Numbered from the stretch's first letter, positions 51,825 to 60,517 are shown. The stretch: 64,000 nucleotides of DNA from DASWJZ01 sp963761005 (GCA_963761005.1 CAVXFK010000025.1:62001-126000); one strand, 5' to 3'. Numbers and translations are program-made. The notes: generated from the sequence alone by a model not told the origin.

Positions 51825-53963
51825 TCAAACCTCGAGCAGCTGTGCATAGGGGCCGTGCGACGCGATGAGCGAAGCGTGGTTGCCGCGCTCGATCACGGCG
51901 CCCTGTTGCATGACGATGATCTCGTCGCAGTCGCGGATCGCAGAGAGTCGATGCGCGATGACGACACAAGTCGCGCCGCGCCACCGGATCGCCTCCATGA
52001 CCTTCAGCTCGGTCACCGTATCGAGCGCGCTCGTCGCTTCGTCGAGCACAATGACCGAAGGGTTGGTGACGAGCGCCCTTGCGATCTCGATCCGCTGGCG
52101 CTCGCCACCAGAGAAATTGCTCGCGCCTTCGATCACAGGCGAATCGTAGGCGCCGGGGCGCGAGGCGATCAGATCGTGGATCTGTGCGTCGCGCGCTGCG
52201 GCGATGATATCGGCGTCGGCGATCGTCTCGTCCCAGAGCGTGAGGTTGTCGCGCACCGTCCCCTCGAACAGCACGACCTCCTGCCGCACGTAGGCGAGCC
52301 GCGAGGCAAGCGCGGCGCGCGGCCATTCGTCCAGCGCGCGCCCGTCGATCATGACGCGCCCTTCGCGCGGCCGCTCAAGCCCGACGATCAGCTTACCGAC
52401 TGTGGACTTGCCCGAGCCGGAGGCGCCAACCAGCGCGATCCGCGCGCCGGGCGGAAGCTCGGCCGAGAAGCCGTCGATCAGCGGCGGGTCGAGCGGCGCG
52501 TAGCCGAACGAGAGCGCCTCAAGCATGACCCTGCCGCGCGGCAGCGTGCCGTTGAAGGGCGGATCCCCGGCCGCGACGCGAGGGTCGGGGTCCTGGTCGA
52601 GGATGTCGTCGAGGCGCTCGGTATAGGAGCGGACCTGCGCCAGCATCATTCCGAAGCCGGCAAGCTGCGTGACCGGCGCGCTAACACTTGCGGCAAGCGT
52701 CTGGTAGGCGACGAGCTCGCCGAGCGTCAGGCTCCCGTGCATGACCAGTGCTCCGCCCCAGATGAGCACGAGTGCTATAATGAGCGCGCTCGACAGGCGC
52801 GGCATCGCCCCTAGCCAGACCGAGTTCCGCGCGATCCCCTGACGGCCGTTCTCGAGGTTGACGGTCAGCCCAAGCCATCGCGCGAAGATCATGTCCTCAG
52901 CGCCGGAAGCCTTAAAGGTCTCAATGTCCTTCACGCCGGCGATGCGCGCGCCGGCGAGCTTCCCCTCGTCGATGGACACCTTGCGATAGCGCTCGGCAAG
53001 CACGCGTCCGACGAGCGTGATCAGCGCCAGGCTGCCAGCGACCAGCGCCAGCACCGCGAGCGTCAGCGGCACCGAATAGAAGAGCATCACCCCGAAAAGG
53101 AAGACCGCCGTCACGAGGCCAGCGCCGACCGTCGCGACTTGCCCGGTCAGCGTCTGCACCAGGCCCTCGTTGAGCCGAAGCCGGTCGGCGACCTCGCCGG
53201 CGAAACGACTGTCGAAGAAGGCGATCGGCAGCGTCATCATCTTGGCGAAGAGCGCACCGCCGGTGTCTAGGCTCATGCGCACGCGCGCATTGAGCAGCAC
53301 CTCCTGCTGCACCTCAAGAAGGATGAAGCGCACCGCCGCGGTCAGCGTCATCGCGATCAAGAGCGGCAACAGCCAGTCGTCGATCCGGCGCACCAGGATG
53401 TCATCGACGAAGATACGGCTGAAGACCGGCAGTACGATGCCCGGAATGACCAGCGCGACGCTCGCCAGGAACACGTAGAAGAGCGCTCCCCTGACGCCGG
53501 CGAAGCGGGTAGCCACCGAGCCGGCGATGCTCGGCCGCGTATCGCCGCGCACAAAGTCGGGCCCCGGCACGAAGGTGAGCACCACGCCGGTGAAGCCCTT
53601 CTCGAATTCAGCCAACGTCTCGCGCCTGCGTCCAAAGGCCGGATCGCTGATCCAGACCGCATTGTCGCTCACGCGCTCGACGACGACGAAATGGTTGAAG
53701 TTGATGAAGGCGATCAGCGGCAGCGGAAGCTCGGCCAAGTGGTGCGGCTCCGCCTTCAGGCCGCTTGCCTCAAACCCGAAGCTTCGCGCCGCGCGCAACA
53801 GCGTCGAAGCCTTGGCGCCGTCGCGGGAGACGCCGCAAAGCGCGCGCAACTCGTCGAGTGGAACGAAGCGGCCGTGAAAGCCGAGGATCATGGCAAGCGA
53901 GGCCGCGCCGCACTCCGCCGCTTCGAGCTGCAACACCGTCGGCGTGCGGCGTCGTTTCCACAC
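51825..53963 (-). CDS. NHLP-type export ABC transporter with C39 leader peptidase
   Basis: This 712-residue protein begins with a C39 peptidase domain (1-130) with an intact triad: Cys18 (LQLEAAECGAASLAMI), His91 (FINFNHFVVVE) and Asp107 (WISDPAFGRR). The six-helix membrane domain and an ATPase domain follow (Walker A GASGSGKST, signature FSGGERQRIEIARAL, Walker B SVIVLDEATSALDTV). Such transporters cleave substrates after a Gly-Gly leader while exporting the core, which fits the two GG-leader peptides at 46.6-47.3 kb. It is the second gene of the operon, 3 bases after the HlyD-type gene. Confidence 0.9.
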   Translation of the reverse strand: MWKRRRTPTVLQLEAAECGAASLAMILGFHGRFVPLDELRALCGVSRDGAKASTLLRAARSFGFEASGLKAEPHHLAELPLPLIAFINFNHFVVVERVSDNAVWISDPAFGRRRETLAEFEKGFTGVVLTFVPGPDFVRGDTRPSIAGSVATRFAGVRGALFYVFLASVALVIPGIVLPVFSRIFVDDILVRRIDDWLLPLLIAMTLTAAVRFILLEVQQEVLLNARVRMSLDTGGALFAKMMTLPIAFFDSRFAGEVADRLRLNEGLVQTLTGQVATVGAGLVTAVFLFGVMLFYSVPLTLAVLALVAGSLALITLVGRVLAERYRKVSIDEGKLAGARIAGVKDIETFKASGAEDMIFARWLGLTVNLENGRQGIARNSVWLGAMPRLSSALIIALVLIWGGALVMHGSLTLGELVAYQTLAASVSAPVTQLAGFGMMLAQVRSYTERLDDILDQDPDPRVAAGDPPFNGTLPRGRVMLEALSFGYAPLDPPLIDGFSAELPPGARIALVGASGSGKSTVGKLIVGLERPREGRVMIDGRALDEWPRAALASRLAYVRQEVVLFEGTVRDNLTLWDETIADADIIAAARDAQIHDLIASRPGAYDSPVIEGASNFSGGERQRIEIARALVTNPSVIVLDEATSALDTVTELKVMEAIRWRGATCVVIAHRLSAIRDCDEIIVMQQGAVIERGNHASLIASHGPYAQLLEV

Positions 53964-53966
53964 GCC

Positions 53967-55220
53967 TCAGTTCTCGCTGCCGGCGATGCCGGGCACCAGC
54001 CAGCCCACCACCGGCTGATGGCCGACGACGACTTTTCCGTCGACGAGTGTCCCGACGCTCGTCCCGCCGGACGGTCCGTGCGACGACGACCAGGCGAAGC
54101 CGGTACGCGTTTTGGTATCGCGCATCAGGTCGACGCGCACCTCAATCGGCGCACCGCCCGCCAGCATCTGGCTGACGAGCTCGTCGTTGCGCAGCACCCG
54201 GCGCATGCCGGCGGCCGTCGCCGGCAGCGGCGAGACGGAGGCGACCTCCCCGATCATGTGGCCGTAGCGCTCGCGCTCCACCGTCGACGGCACGATCTCC
54301 GCCGGCATGCCGGCACGAATGCGCTTCCCGTCGGCGGCCGGCACATAGAGCAGCGCCTGCGTGGTGTCGCCGCGATTGATCGGCGCCAGCGTCGCGAGGG
54401 GGCTTCCCGCAGCGACGACGTCGCCGACCGCGACCCGCAACTCGGTTACCTGCCCCTCGCTCGTCGCGCGCACGCTCTGCTGCTCAGTCAGGTTGGAGCG
54501 CAGGCGCTCCGCGGTGCGACGCGCCTCGTCTACTCCCCTTTGCTCGTCGAGCATTGCAAGGCTGGCGCGGCTCTGACGCTGCGCCGCCGCAACCCCCATG
54601 GCGGTCAAATCGTCGCCGAGGCCCGACAGACGTTCGCGCGCATCAGCGATCTCGATCTGCGTTTCGATCAGCGCATCCTGCCGGGCGAGACCCTGCTTCA
54701 CGAGACCACTCACGCGCCGCTCCTTTTCCTCAAGCGAGGTCAGCCGGTCGTTGAGCGCCGCCTGCGTCTGTTGGATCGTGACGCGCCGTTCGTTCTCGGC
54801 AGCGGATTCGCGCTTCTCCTGCTCGTCGTAGAATTGCTTGAGGCGAGCGAGGCGCTCCTCCGCAGCCGCAAGCTGGTCTTCCGCATCCGTCAGCTGGCGC
54901 GCCATCTCCGAGCGTCCCAGCGTCGCGACCACCCGACCGGCTTCGACGACATCGCCCGGCGCAATAGTAAGCGTCTGCAGTCTGCCGGCGTCGCCGGCGA
55001 CGATCTCCACCAAACCGGAGCGGTCGATCAGGATGCCGTTTGCCGCGACCTTGATCGGTACCTGCGCCACGGCCGCCCATATCCCGGCGGCGACAATCGC
55101 GACGGCGACGGTCGCGAGGATCAGCCATTGCGGCCGGCTTACAAGCCGCAGAGGCGCGTCGAGCCGCTCTGGGCTCGCCATGCGATCAAGCGCCGCTTGT
55201 CGAAAGATCGGCTCCGCCAT
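53967..55220 (-). CDS. NHLP-system HlyD-family membrane fusion/secretion protein
   Basis: This protein of about 417 residues has a single N-terminal membrane helix (WLILATVAVAIVAAGIWAAV), then a lipoyl/barrel-sandwich motif (GRLQTLTIAPGDVVEAGRVV). A long coiled coil follows (LTDAEDQLAAAEERLARLKQ ...) and a C-terminal beta-barrel. It links the inner-membrane exporter to an outer-membrane channel such as TolC, which is not encoded here. The length fits the NHLP secretion protein family. The ATG at 55220 is preferred over the TTG at 55241. It is the first gene of the four-gene exporter operon, whose genes are separated by 3 bases each. Confidence 0.88.
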   Translation of the reverse strand: MAEPIFRQAALDRMASPERLDAPLRLVSRPQWLILATVAVAIVAAGIWAAVAQVPIKVAANGILIDRSGLVEIVAGDAGRLQTLTIAPGDVVEAGRVVATLGRSEMARQLTDAEDQLAAAEERLARLKQFYDEQEKRESAAENERRVTIQQTQAALNDRLTSLEEKERRVSGLVKQGLARQDALIETQIEIADARERLSGLGDDLTAMGVAAAQRQSRASLAMLDEQRGVDEARRTAERLRSNLTEQQSVRATSEGQVTELRVAVGDVVAAGSPLATLAPINRGDTTQALLYVPAADGKRIRAGMPAEIVPSTVERERYGHMIGEVASVSPLPATAAGMRRVLRNDELVSQMLAGGAPIEVRVDLMRDTKTRTGFAWSSSHGPSGGTSVGTLVDGKVVVGHQPVVGWLVPGIAGSEN

Positions 55221-55376
55221 GACGAAAAGTCGAGGCTCCAACGAAGTGCCTAAGGTTACATTACGCCACCTGACGCAACGACGCGAAACTTACCGGCAAG
55301 GTTATCTTCGGTGGAGATCGCCTATTAAGCCTGTCCAGGGAACGACAGAACCAAGGCGTCGCTTCACCGCGCAGGG

Positions 55377-55460
55377 GACATCGCCCCCCTTGCCTCGATC
55401 GGCATCGATATCGGGAAGGACATCTTCCATGTCGTCGCCTTCGGCGCTGACGGCAAGATG
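55377..55460 (+). mobile_element. IS110-family transposase N-terminal remnant
   Basis: One frame reads DIAPLASIGIDIGKDIFHV, then VAFGADGKM. This is the conserved first strand and DEDD-motif Asp region of IS110-family transposases (IGIDIGKxxFHxxxxxxDGK). After 55460 the similarity ends and the frame soon stops; no start codon, downstream catalytic region or terminal repeats are visible. Only about 28 codons survive, between the exporter operon and the XRE regulator gene. Confidence 0.65.
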
Positions 55461-55497
55461 CCCGGCGTGAGGCGGGGATCACAACGGATTGACCGAT

Positions 55498-56069
55498 TCA
55501 ATAAGTCGGCGGCGAGTTGAGCCAAAGGATCACGGCCGGCTCCGTTTTGGAGTTGGCATAGCCATGCGGCTCGGTCGAGCGGAAGAATGCGGCATCGCCC
55601 TGCGTGAGCGGAACCGTCTCCTTTCCGAGGAACAGGTCAATCGCCCCTTTTATCACATAGACGAACTCGTTGCCGGCATGCACGATCTGCCCGTCCGAGC
55701 GGCCGCCTGGTTCCACGTGATGCAGGTTCACCTGGAACAGCTCGCCACTGCTTTGGCCTGAGATCAGCTCAAGCTTGATGCCGTCGCCGCTGCGAATGAG
55801 CGGGGCTCCAAGAATGGCGCGATCCCGAGCTCGCACGATCCGGCGTGCCCCGCTACTTTCCTGCGGCGCCAGGGTCCCGATGTTCACGCCGAGCGTGGCC
55901 GCGATGCGGTGAAGCATGTTCAGCGAAGCGGCGGTGCGGCCGTTCTCCAGCTTCGAAAGGAAGCTGACCGTGCAGCCGCACCCCTCTGCCACCTCCGCAA
56001 GCGTCCGCCCCAATTCCTGCGGATCTCGCGAATTATCCGCCCGGTCTGCTGCGGATCACTTGGCGGCAT
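55498..56069 (-). pseudogene. XRE-family regulator with cupin sensor domain, single-base frameshift
   Basis: The start is an ATG at 56069 overlapping the ureohydrolase stop by 14 bases, reading MPPSDPQQTGRIIREIRRNW. The helix-turn-helix then continues in another frame (RTLAEVAEGCGCTVSFLSKL). Adding one C at about 56007 joins them as REIRRNWGRTLAEVAEGCG, the normal XRE pattern. The C-terminal cupin (HHVEPGGRSDGQIVHAGNEF; DAAFFRSTEPHGYANSKTEP) senses a small ligand, as in PuuR. The repaired protein is about 190 residues. It is the last gene of the amino-acid importer/ureohydrolase operon; the palindrome at 59621 is its likely operator. Confidence 0.78.
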
Positions 56070-57120
56070 TTTTCTTCATAGCGAGACCCGCAATGAAGTA
56101 CATGACGCAGAACACCACGACCCGATACATCACCGCAGAACCGGGCGGAATGCAAATGAAGGAAAGTGCGTTGGCGCCGAGCTTGCCTGCTTCGTGCGCA
56201 AGACGGATCACTTCATAGTCCGTGAGGCCGATCGGCTCGGCGAGCTCGCCCATGATGTCGCCCGAAGCCGGCCCCGCTCCGCCGATGACATCCATGTCCC
56301 AGTGACAATAGACGGCTTCGGTACCCTCGAACGCCTTCGGCAAGAGCTTGACCGTCCCCTCGATCCCAAGCTCCGTGCGCAGGCGCCAGGAGGAGACGAA
56401 ATGCGCACCCTCGCGGTAGAAGCGGCGGAGGATATCGGCATATTCCAACATGCCGCGCTCGCCGATCTCGACAAGGTTCCGCGGCAGGAAGTTCTTGAGA
56501 TCGCGGTAGACGTTGGCTTTCCAATTCGCGGCGCCGGCGACGCGCGGGTCGTAGGTCGAGTTGTCGATCGGGCGCGAATCCCAATGGGTGTCGAGGCTGA
56601 TCATCCCGACCTTGCCCTTGGTGCGCTCCGACACCGGCTTGGCTATGGCATAGGAGCCACAGGGTGAATTCTGGCCGATGACGATCGGCACCGCGCCGGC
56701 GGCAAGCGCATCGTTGACCTTCGCCTCCACCGCCGCCTGCGCTTCGAGAATGACGTCGACGGTCGCCTCCGTATTGGCGCGCTCCGGTATCGCCGCGTCC
56801 CCGTAGTCGACGACCCTCATCGTCTCGAAGACGTCCATGTCAAAATCGAGGATATAGCTGAAATAGCGTGCCGACTGCTGGCGGACGCGCTTTGGCGACG
56901 CGAGCCATTCCTCCTTGCCGACACCGGCGAAATCCGAACCCCAGCCGGCCACATAGGGTGCGCCGATGATAACCACGTCGGCACCCTTCAGATCCTCTTT
57001 CGAGATCGCATGCGGCACGCCGAGGAAGGTCGGCATGTCGTCGGCAAGCCGTGGATATTGCTTGCCGGAGTAAGCATCCGAGCTCGAGACTTCTTTCCAG
57101 GACGGATACGGATTGGCCAT
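56056..57120 (-). CDS. Divergent ureohydrolase (arginase/agmatinase family)
   Basis: This 354-residue protein starts at an ATG with GGAG about 10 bases upstream. It has the family's SLDTHWDSRP (DxHxD metal ligands) and HWDMDVIGGAGPASG (DxD ligands). The first conserved motif GGDHS is replaced by IGQNSPCGSY, so one of the six manganese-ligand residues (the His) is missing. The C-terminus ends in a hydrophobic segment (VVVFCVMYFIAGLAM). Context with a polar amino-acid importer and PuuR-like regulator suggests hydrolysis of an imported guanidino compound or amide. The exact substrate, and whether it binds two metals, are open. Confidence 0.75.
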   Translation of the reverse strand: MANPYPSWKEVSSSDAYSGKQYPRLADDMPTFLGVPHAISKEDLKGADVVIIGAPYVAGWGSDFAGVGKEEWLASPKRVRQQSARYFSYILDFDMDVFETMRVVDYGDAAIPERANTEATVDVILEAQAAVEAKVNDALAAGAVPIVIGQNSPCGSYAIAKPVSERTKGKVGMISLDTHWDSRPIDNSTYDPRVAGAANWKANVYRDLKNFLPRNLVEIGERGMLEYADILRRFYREGAHFVSSWRLRTELGIEGTVKLLPKAFEGTEAVYCHWDMDVIGGAGPASGDIMGELAEPIGLTDYEVIRLAHEAGKLGANALSFICIPPGSAVMYRVVVFCVMYFIAGLAMKKNAAK

Positions 57121-57199
57121 TTGCGCCGGCTCCAGTTCTCTCGTTGGTAGCGGGATGGCGGAGCGGCATGTCATGCCGCCCCGCCTCGGCATTGGACCG

Positions 57200-58063
57200 C
57201 TATTGCGCGGCCTGCGGCAGGCCGGCCGGAAACACGGCGTATTGCGGCCGCTCCTCATAGCCGTTCGGCACGGGGTCATTGGCGAAATACGGGACTGCCA
57301 TTTCGTCGTAGCGTCCGGAATAGAGGAGGATGTTCAAGCCGGCGTTGACCGCGGCGAGCAGGTCATTGTTGCCGCGCGCGACAGCCCAGGCGACTGGCGT
57401 CAGATTGAAGGGATTGTCGACGAAGAGGTTCTTGGTCGAGGGCTGTTTATGCACGAACTCGTTGATCGTGTAGGAGTCCTCGATGCCGACATCCGCGCGG
57501 CCGGCAAGCACCTCAACCATCCCTGCGGTCAGGTCGCTGCTGGCGAGCGAGATAAGCTGCGCTTTCGGCATCGTGCGGCGAACAAAGTCCTCCGCCTGCC
57601 CGCCCTGCAACACGGCGATACGAGTGTCGGGATTGTTCATGTCCTGAAGCGTCTTGTAGCGATTGTCGTCCGCCCTCACCACCGCGCCGTTGCCGGCAAA
57701 GATGATGGGACGGGTGAACAGCACGGCCATCGACCGCTTGATGGTCGCGAATGTCGGGCAGATCGACAAGTCGAACTGGTCGGCCTGCAGGCCGGCTGCA
57801 AAGGTGCCCCAATCGGTCTCCACGAAGGTCGGCTTCAGACCCATCTCCGTGGCGATCGCCTTGATGGCGTCGACATCAAAGCCCGACAGGTCGCCGCTGG
57901 ACGGGTCCTTGATAGCGTTCGGCGGCGCCACGACATAGCCAATGCGCAACTCGCCACTGCTGATGATCTGGTCGAGCGAGCGAGCCTCGGCCGAGGAAAC
58001 CATTGCGCTTACGGCGAGCGCCGTCATTCCTGCGATCATCAATTTCATCGGGTTCATAGTCAT
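57200..58063 (-). CDS. Polar amino-acid ABC binding protein
   Basis: This 287-residue family 3 binding protein has a signal peptide (MKLMIAGMTALAVSAMVSSA, cleavage after AEA). Family features are ELRIGYVVAPPNAIKDPSSG, LSGFDVDAIKAIATEMGLKP, FDLSICPTFATIKR and GRADVGIEDSYTINEFV. It would bind an amino acid or guanidino compound for the importer. ATGA overlap with the ATPase gene; the ureohydrolase gene starts 79 bases after its stop. Confidence 0.88.
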   Translation of the reverse strand: MTMNPMKLMIAGMTALAVSAMVSSAEARSLDQIISSGELRIGYVVAPPNAIKDPSSGDLSGFDVDAIKAIATEMGLKPTFVETDWGTFAAGLQADQFDLSICPTFATIKRSMAVLFTRPIIFAGNGAVVRADDNRYKTLQDMNNPDTRIAVLQGGQAEDFVRRTMPKAQLISLASSDLTAGMVEVLAGRADVGIEDSYTINEFVHKQPSTKNLFVDNPFNLTPVAWAVARGNNDLLAAVNAGLNILLYSGRYDEMAVPYFANDPVPNGYEERPQYAVFPAGLPQAAQ

Positions 58064-58851
58064 GCTTCCTTCTCCCTCTTGCGCAGAACACGCGCCAGGA
58101 ATTCCCGCGTGCGGTTCTCTTTCGGGTTGCTGAAGATCGTCGACGGAGGCCCCTGTTCGGCGATCCGTCCCTGATCCATGAAGATCACGCGGGTTGCGAC
58201 CTCCCGCGCGAACTCCATCTCGTGCGTAACGATCATCATGGTCATGCCGTCGGCGACCAGCTCGCGGATCGCGGCCAGCACTTCGCCTACGAGCTCGGGA
58301 TCGAGCGCTGAGGTCGGCTCGTCGAACAGCATGAGCTTCGGCTTCATGGCGAGAGCGCGCGCGATTGCCGCGCGCTGCTGCTGGCCGCCGGAAAGGGTGG
58401 CGGGCCGCGCATCGCGCTTATCGGACAGATCAACGCGCTCCAGGAGCTGCTCGGCGTAGGCGATGGCCTCCGCCTTGGAGACGCCAAGGACCTGTGTCGG
58501 GCCCTCAATGACGTTCTGGATTACCGTCTTGTGCGGGAAGAGATTGAAGTTCTGGAAGACCATCCCGAACTGCTTGCGCAACACGCGGGTCACGGAGTCC
58601 TTCGCAAGTCGCCGCTCGCCGTCGCGCTCGCAATAGCCGACCAGTTCATTGTTAAAGAAGACGCTGCCGCCGTCGTAGGGCTCAAGGAAGTTGATGCATT
58701 TCAGCAGCGTGCTCTTGCCCGAGCCGCTGCGCCCGATGATCGCCACGACGTCATGCGGAAACACATCGAGATTGATGCCGTCGAGCACGCAATGGTCGCC
58801 GAAGCTTTTGGTCACGCCGACCAGCTTCAAGATAGGGTCGGCACCGTTCAT
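58060..58851 (-). CDS. Polar amino-acid ABC ATPase (GlnQ/HisP type)
   Basis: This 263-residue ATPase has Walker A GRSGSGKST, the family-specific KCINFLEPYDGG, QNFNLFPHKTVIQNVIEGP, signature LSGGQQQRAAIARAL, Walker B LMLFDEPTSALDPELV and the H-loop VTHEMEFAREVATRV. It overlaps the permease gene and the binding-protein gene by 4 bases each, showing a tightly coupled operon. Confidence 0.92.
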   Translation of the reverse strand: MNGADPILKLVGVTKSFGDHCVLDGINLDVFPHDVVAIIGRSGSGKSTLLKCINFLEPYDGGSVFFNNELVGYCERDGERRLAKDSVTRVLRKQFGMVFQNFNLFPHKTVIQNVIEGPTQVLGVSKAEAIAYAEQLLERVDLSDKRDARPATLSGGQQQRAAIARALAMKPKLMLFDEPTSALDPELVGEVLAAIRELVADGMTMMIVTHEMEFAREVATRVIFMDQGRIAEQGPPSTIFSNPKENRTREFLARVLRKREKEA

Positions 58852-59516
58852 CCGACGCGCCTGTTCAGCCGCTGCTCGAGCTGTCGCGCGAGGAAGATCA
58901 ACGGGTAGGTGATAACGAAGAAGACGCCGGCGAGCGCGGTGTAGACCTCAAGCGGGCGGTAGATCACCGAGATCAGCCCGGTCGCGCTGTGCTGAAGCTC
59001 GTTGACCGCGATTACCGTGCCGAGCGTCGTCACCTTCAGGAGGTTGGCGAATTCATTGACGAAGGGCGGAATCATCTTCTGGATCGCTTGCGGCAAGATG
59101 ATTCTCCGCAGCGCGCGCACGCGCGACATGCCGAGCGAATAAGCCGCTGCGAACTGCCCACGGTCGACGGCGCCGATGCCCGCACGAAAGATTTCGGCGA
59201 CGTAGGCGCCCTCGTGAATTCCGAGGGCAATGATCATGGTGTTGGTCGCGCTGAGCTGCAGGCCCGTCAGGATCGGCATGCAGTAGTAGATCCAGACGAT
59301 CTGTACCAGCGCCGGCGTGCCACGAATGAACTCGATATAGGCCGCCATGACGTAGCGTACCGGGGCGAAACGCAATTCGCGACCCAGGCCGGCGGGCAAG
59401 CCGATGGCGACGCCAAGTGCAGCCGATCCAAATGTAAGTTGTAGAGTTTTGAGAGCACCATTGACGAAGACTGGCCAATAGGGTGCCAGAACTTCAAAGT
59501 GCCAACTATACGCCAA
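58848..59516 (-). CDS. Polar amino-acid ABC permease (HisM/GlnP type)
   Basis: This 222-residue permease starts MAYSWHFEVLAPYWPVFVNG. It has ALKTLQLTFGSAALGVAIGL, FIRGTPALVQIVWIYYCMP and the EAA-type loop AAYSLGMSRVRALRRIILPQ. Only one permease gene is present, so it probably forms a homodimer. It is the first gene of the operon, with a candidate operator about 100 bases upstream. Confidence 0.9.
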   Translation of the reverse strand: MAYSWHFEVLAPYWPVFVNGALKTLQLTFGSAALGVAIGLPAGLGRELRFAPVRYVMAAYIEFIRGTPALVQIVWIYYCMPILTGLQLSATNTMIIALGIHEGAYVAEIFRAGIGAVDRGQFAAAYSLGMSRVRALRRIILPQAIQKMIPPFVNEFANLLKVTTLGTVIAVNELQHSATGLISVIYRPLEVYTALAGVFFVITYPLIFLARQLEQRLNRRVG

Positions 59517-59620
59517 GACTTATGATCCAAGGCGCGAATAAATCACCCAGCAGGGAACGCATCAAACCCGAGATTGTGCTTCCACAATTCTTTTCCATGT
59601 CTCTGAGAGTCTGAAAAGTT

Positions 59621-59635
59621 GAGTGACACTCAATC
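59621..59635. promoter_or_regulatory. Perfect palindrome TTGAGTG-A-CACTCAA, candidate XRE operator
   Basis: This 15-base perfect inverted repeat lies between the divergent amino-acid importer operon and the amidotransferase-like gene. It is in the A/T-rich part of the intergenic region. XRE/cupin regulators bind such short dyads, and the operon encodes one (55498-56069). The link is inferred. Confidence 0.55.
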
Positions 59636-59743
59636 TTTTTAGTTAAATCCGGTAGGATGGTCAAGATAGAAAGTTCGGCGCATTGTCGGCATTGATTGGC
59701 GGTCTTCGCACCGGCAGTGACAGTGCGCGCGAGGGGAACGTGA

Positions 59744-60517
59744 ATGGCGATCAAGAAAGTGCTGTTGGCCGGGGAATCCTGGGTCAGCGCGGCCACCCAC
59801 TACAAGGGGTTCGATCAGTTTGCGAGCGTGACGTTCCACCTCGGCGCGGAGCCGCTTGTCGCCGCGCTGAAGGGCAGCGACATCGAGCTCAGCTACATGC
59901 CGTCACATGAAGCGCAGACCGCCTTTCCCTCAACGATCGAGGCGATCTCGGAATACGATGTCGTAGTGTTGTCTGACATAGGCTCGAACACGCTGCTGCT
60001 GCATCCCGACACCTGGGTGAAGAGCAAGCGCACGCCCAACCGGCTCAACCTCATTCGCGACTTCGTGCGCGCCGGCGGCGGGTTCATGATGGTCGGCGGT
60101 TATTATTCCTTCCAGGGCATCAATGGCGGTGCCCGCTATCGCGGTACCGCAATCGAGGACGTGCTGCCGGTCGAGATCATGCCCTACGACGACCGTGTCG
60201 AGGTGCCCGAAGGCTTTACGCCGAAGGTCAAGAACGGCAAGCATCCGATCGTTGCCGGGCTCCGCGGCGCGTGGCCTTATCTCCTCGGCTTTAATGAAGT
60301 GAAGGCCAAGCGCGGTTCGGATGTGATTGCCGTCGCGTCGCGGGGATACGGCGAGAAGCCGGTGCTTGTCGCAGGCACGGCTGGCAAGGGACGCACGCTC
60401 GCCTGGACATCCGACATCGGCCCGCATTGGCTGCCGCCGGAGTTCATCCAATGGCCTGGCTATGCACGGCTTTGGAAACAGGCGTTCGCGTGGCTTGCCG
60501 AAAAGGCCGCGAAGTAG
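59744..60517 (+). CDS. Glutamine amidotransferase-like (ThuA-like) protein
   Basis: This 257-residue cytoplasmic protein begins MAIKKVLLAGESWVSAATHY. The segments YDVVVLSDIGSNTLLLHPDT, VRAGGGFMMVGGYYSFQGIN and GKGRTLAWTSDIGPHWLPPE fit the class I amidotransferase-like/ThuA fold of unknown activity. The canonical nucleophile elbow GxCxG is not present: the position reads MVGGYYSF, so it is probably not a true amidotransferase. It is divergent from the amino-acid importer operon and shares its intergenic region. No biochemical role can be assigned. Confidence 0.75.
   Translation: MAIKKVLLAGESWVSAATHYKGFDQFASVTFHLGAEPLVAALKGSDIELSYMPSHEAQTAFPSTIEAISEYDVVVLSDIGSNTLLLHPDTWVKSKRTPNRLNLIRDFVRAGGGFMMVGGYYSFQGINGGARYRGTAIEDVLPVEIMPYDDRVEVPEGFTPKVKNGKHPIVAGLRGAWPYLLGFNEVKAKRGSDVIAVASRGYGEKPVLVAGTAGKGRTLAWTSDIGPHWLPPEFIQWPGYARLWKQAFAWLAEKAAK

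Noticed and set aside
44279..55241. Lanthipeptide, YcaO, radical SAM or Nif11/NHLP precursor genes in the peptide locus
   Set aside because: Looked for on both strands around the exporter; none of their motifs were found, so the locus was not called a known RiPP class.
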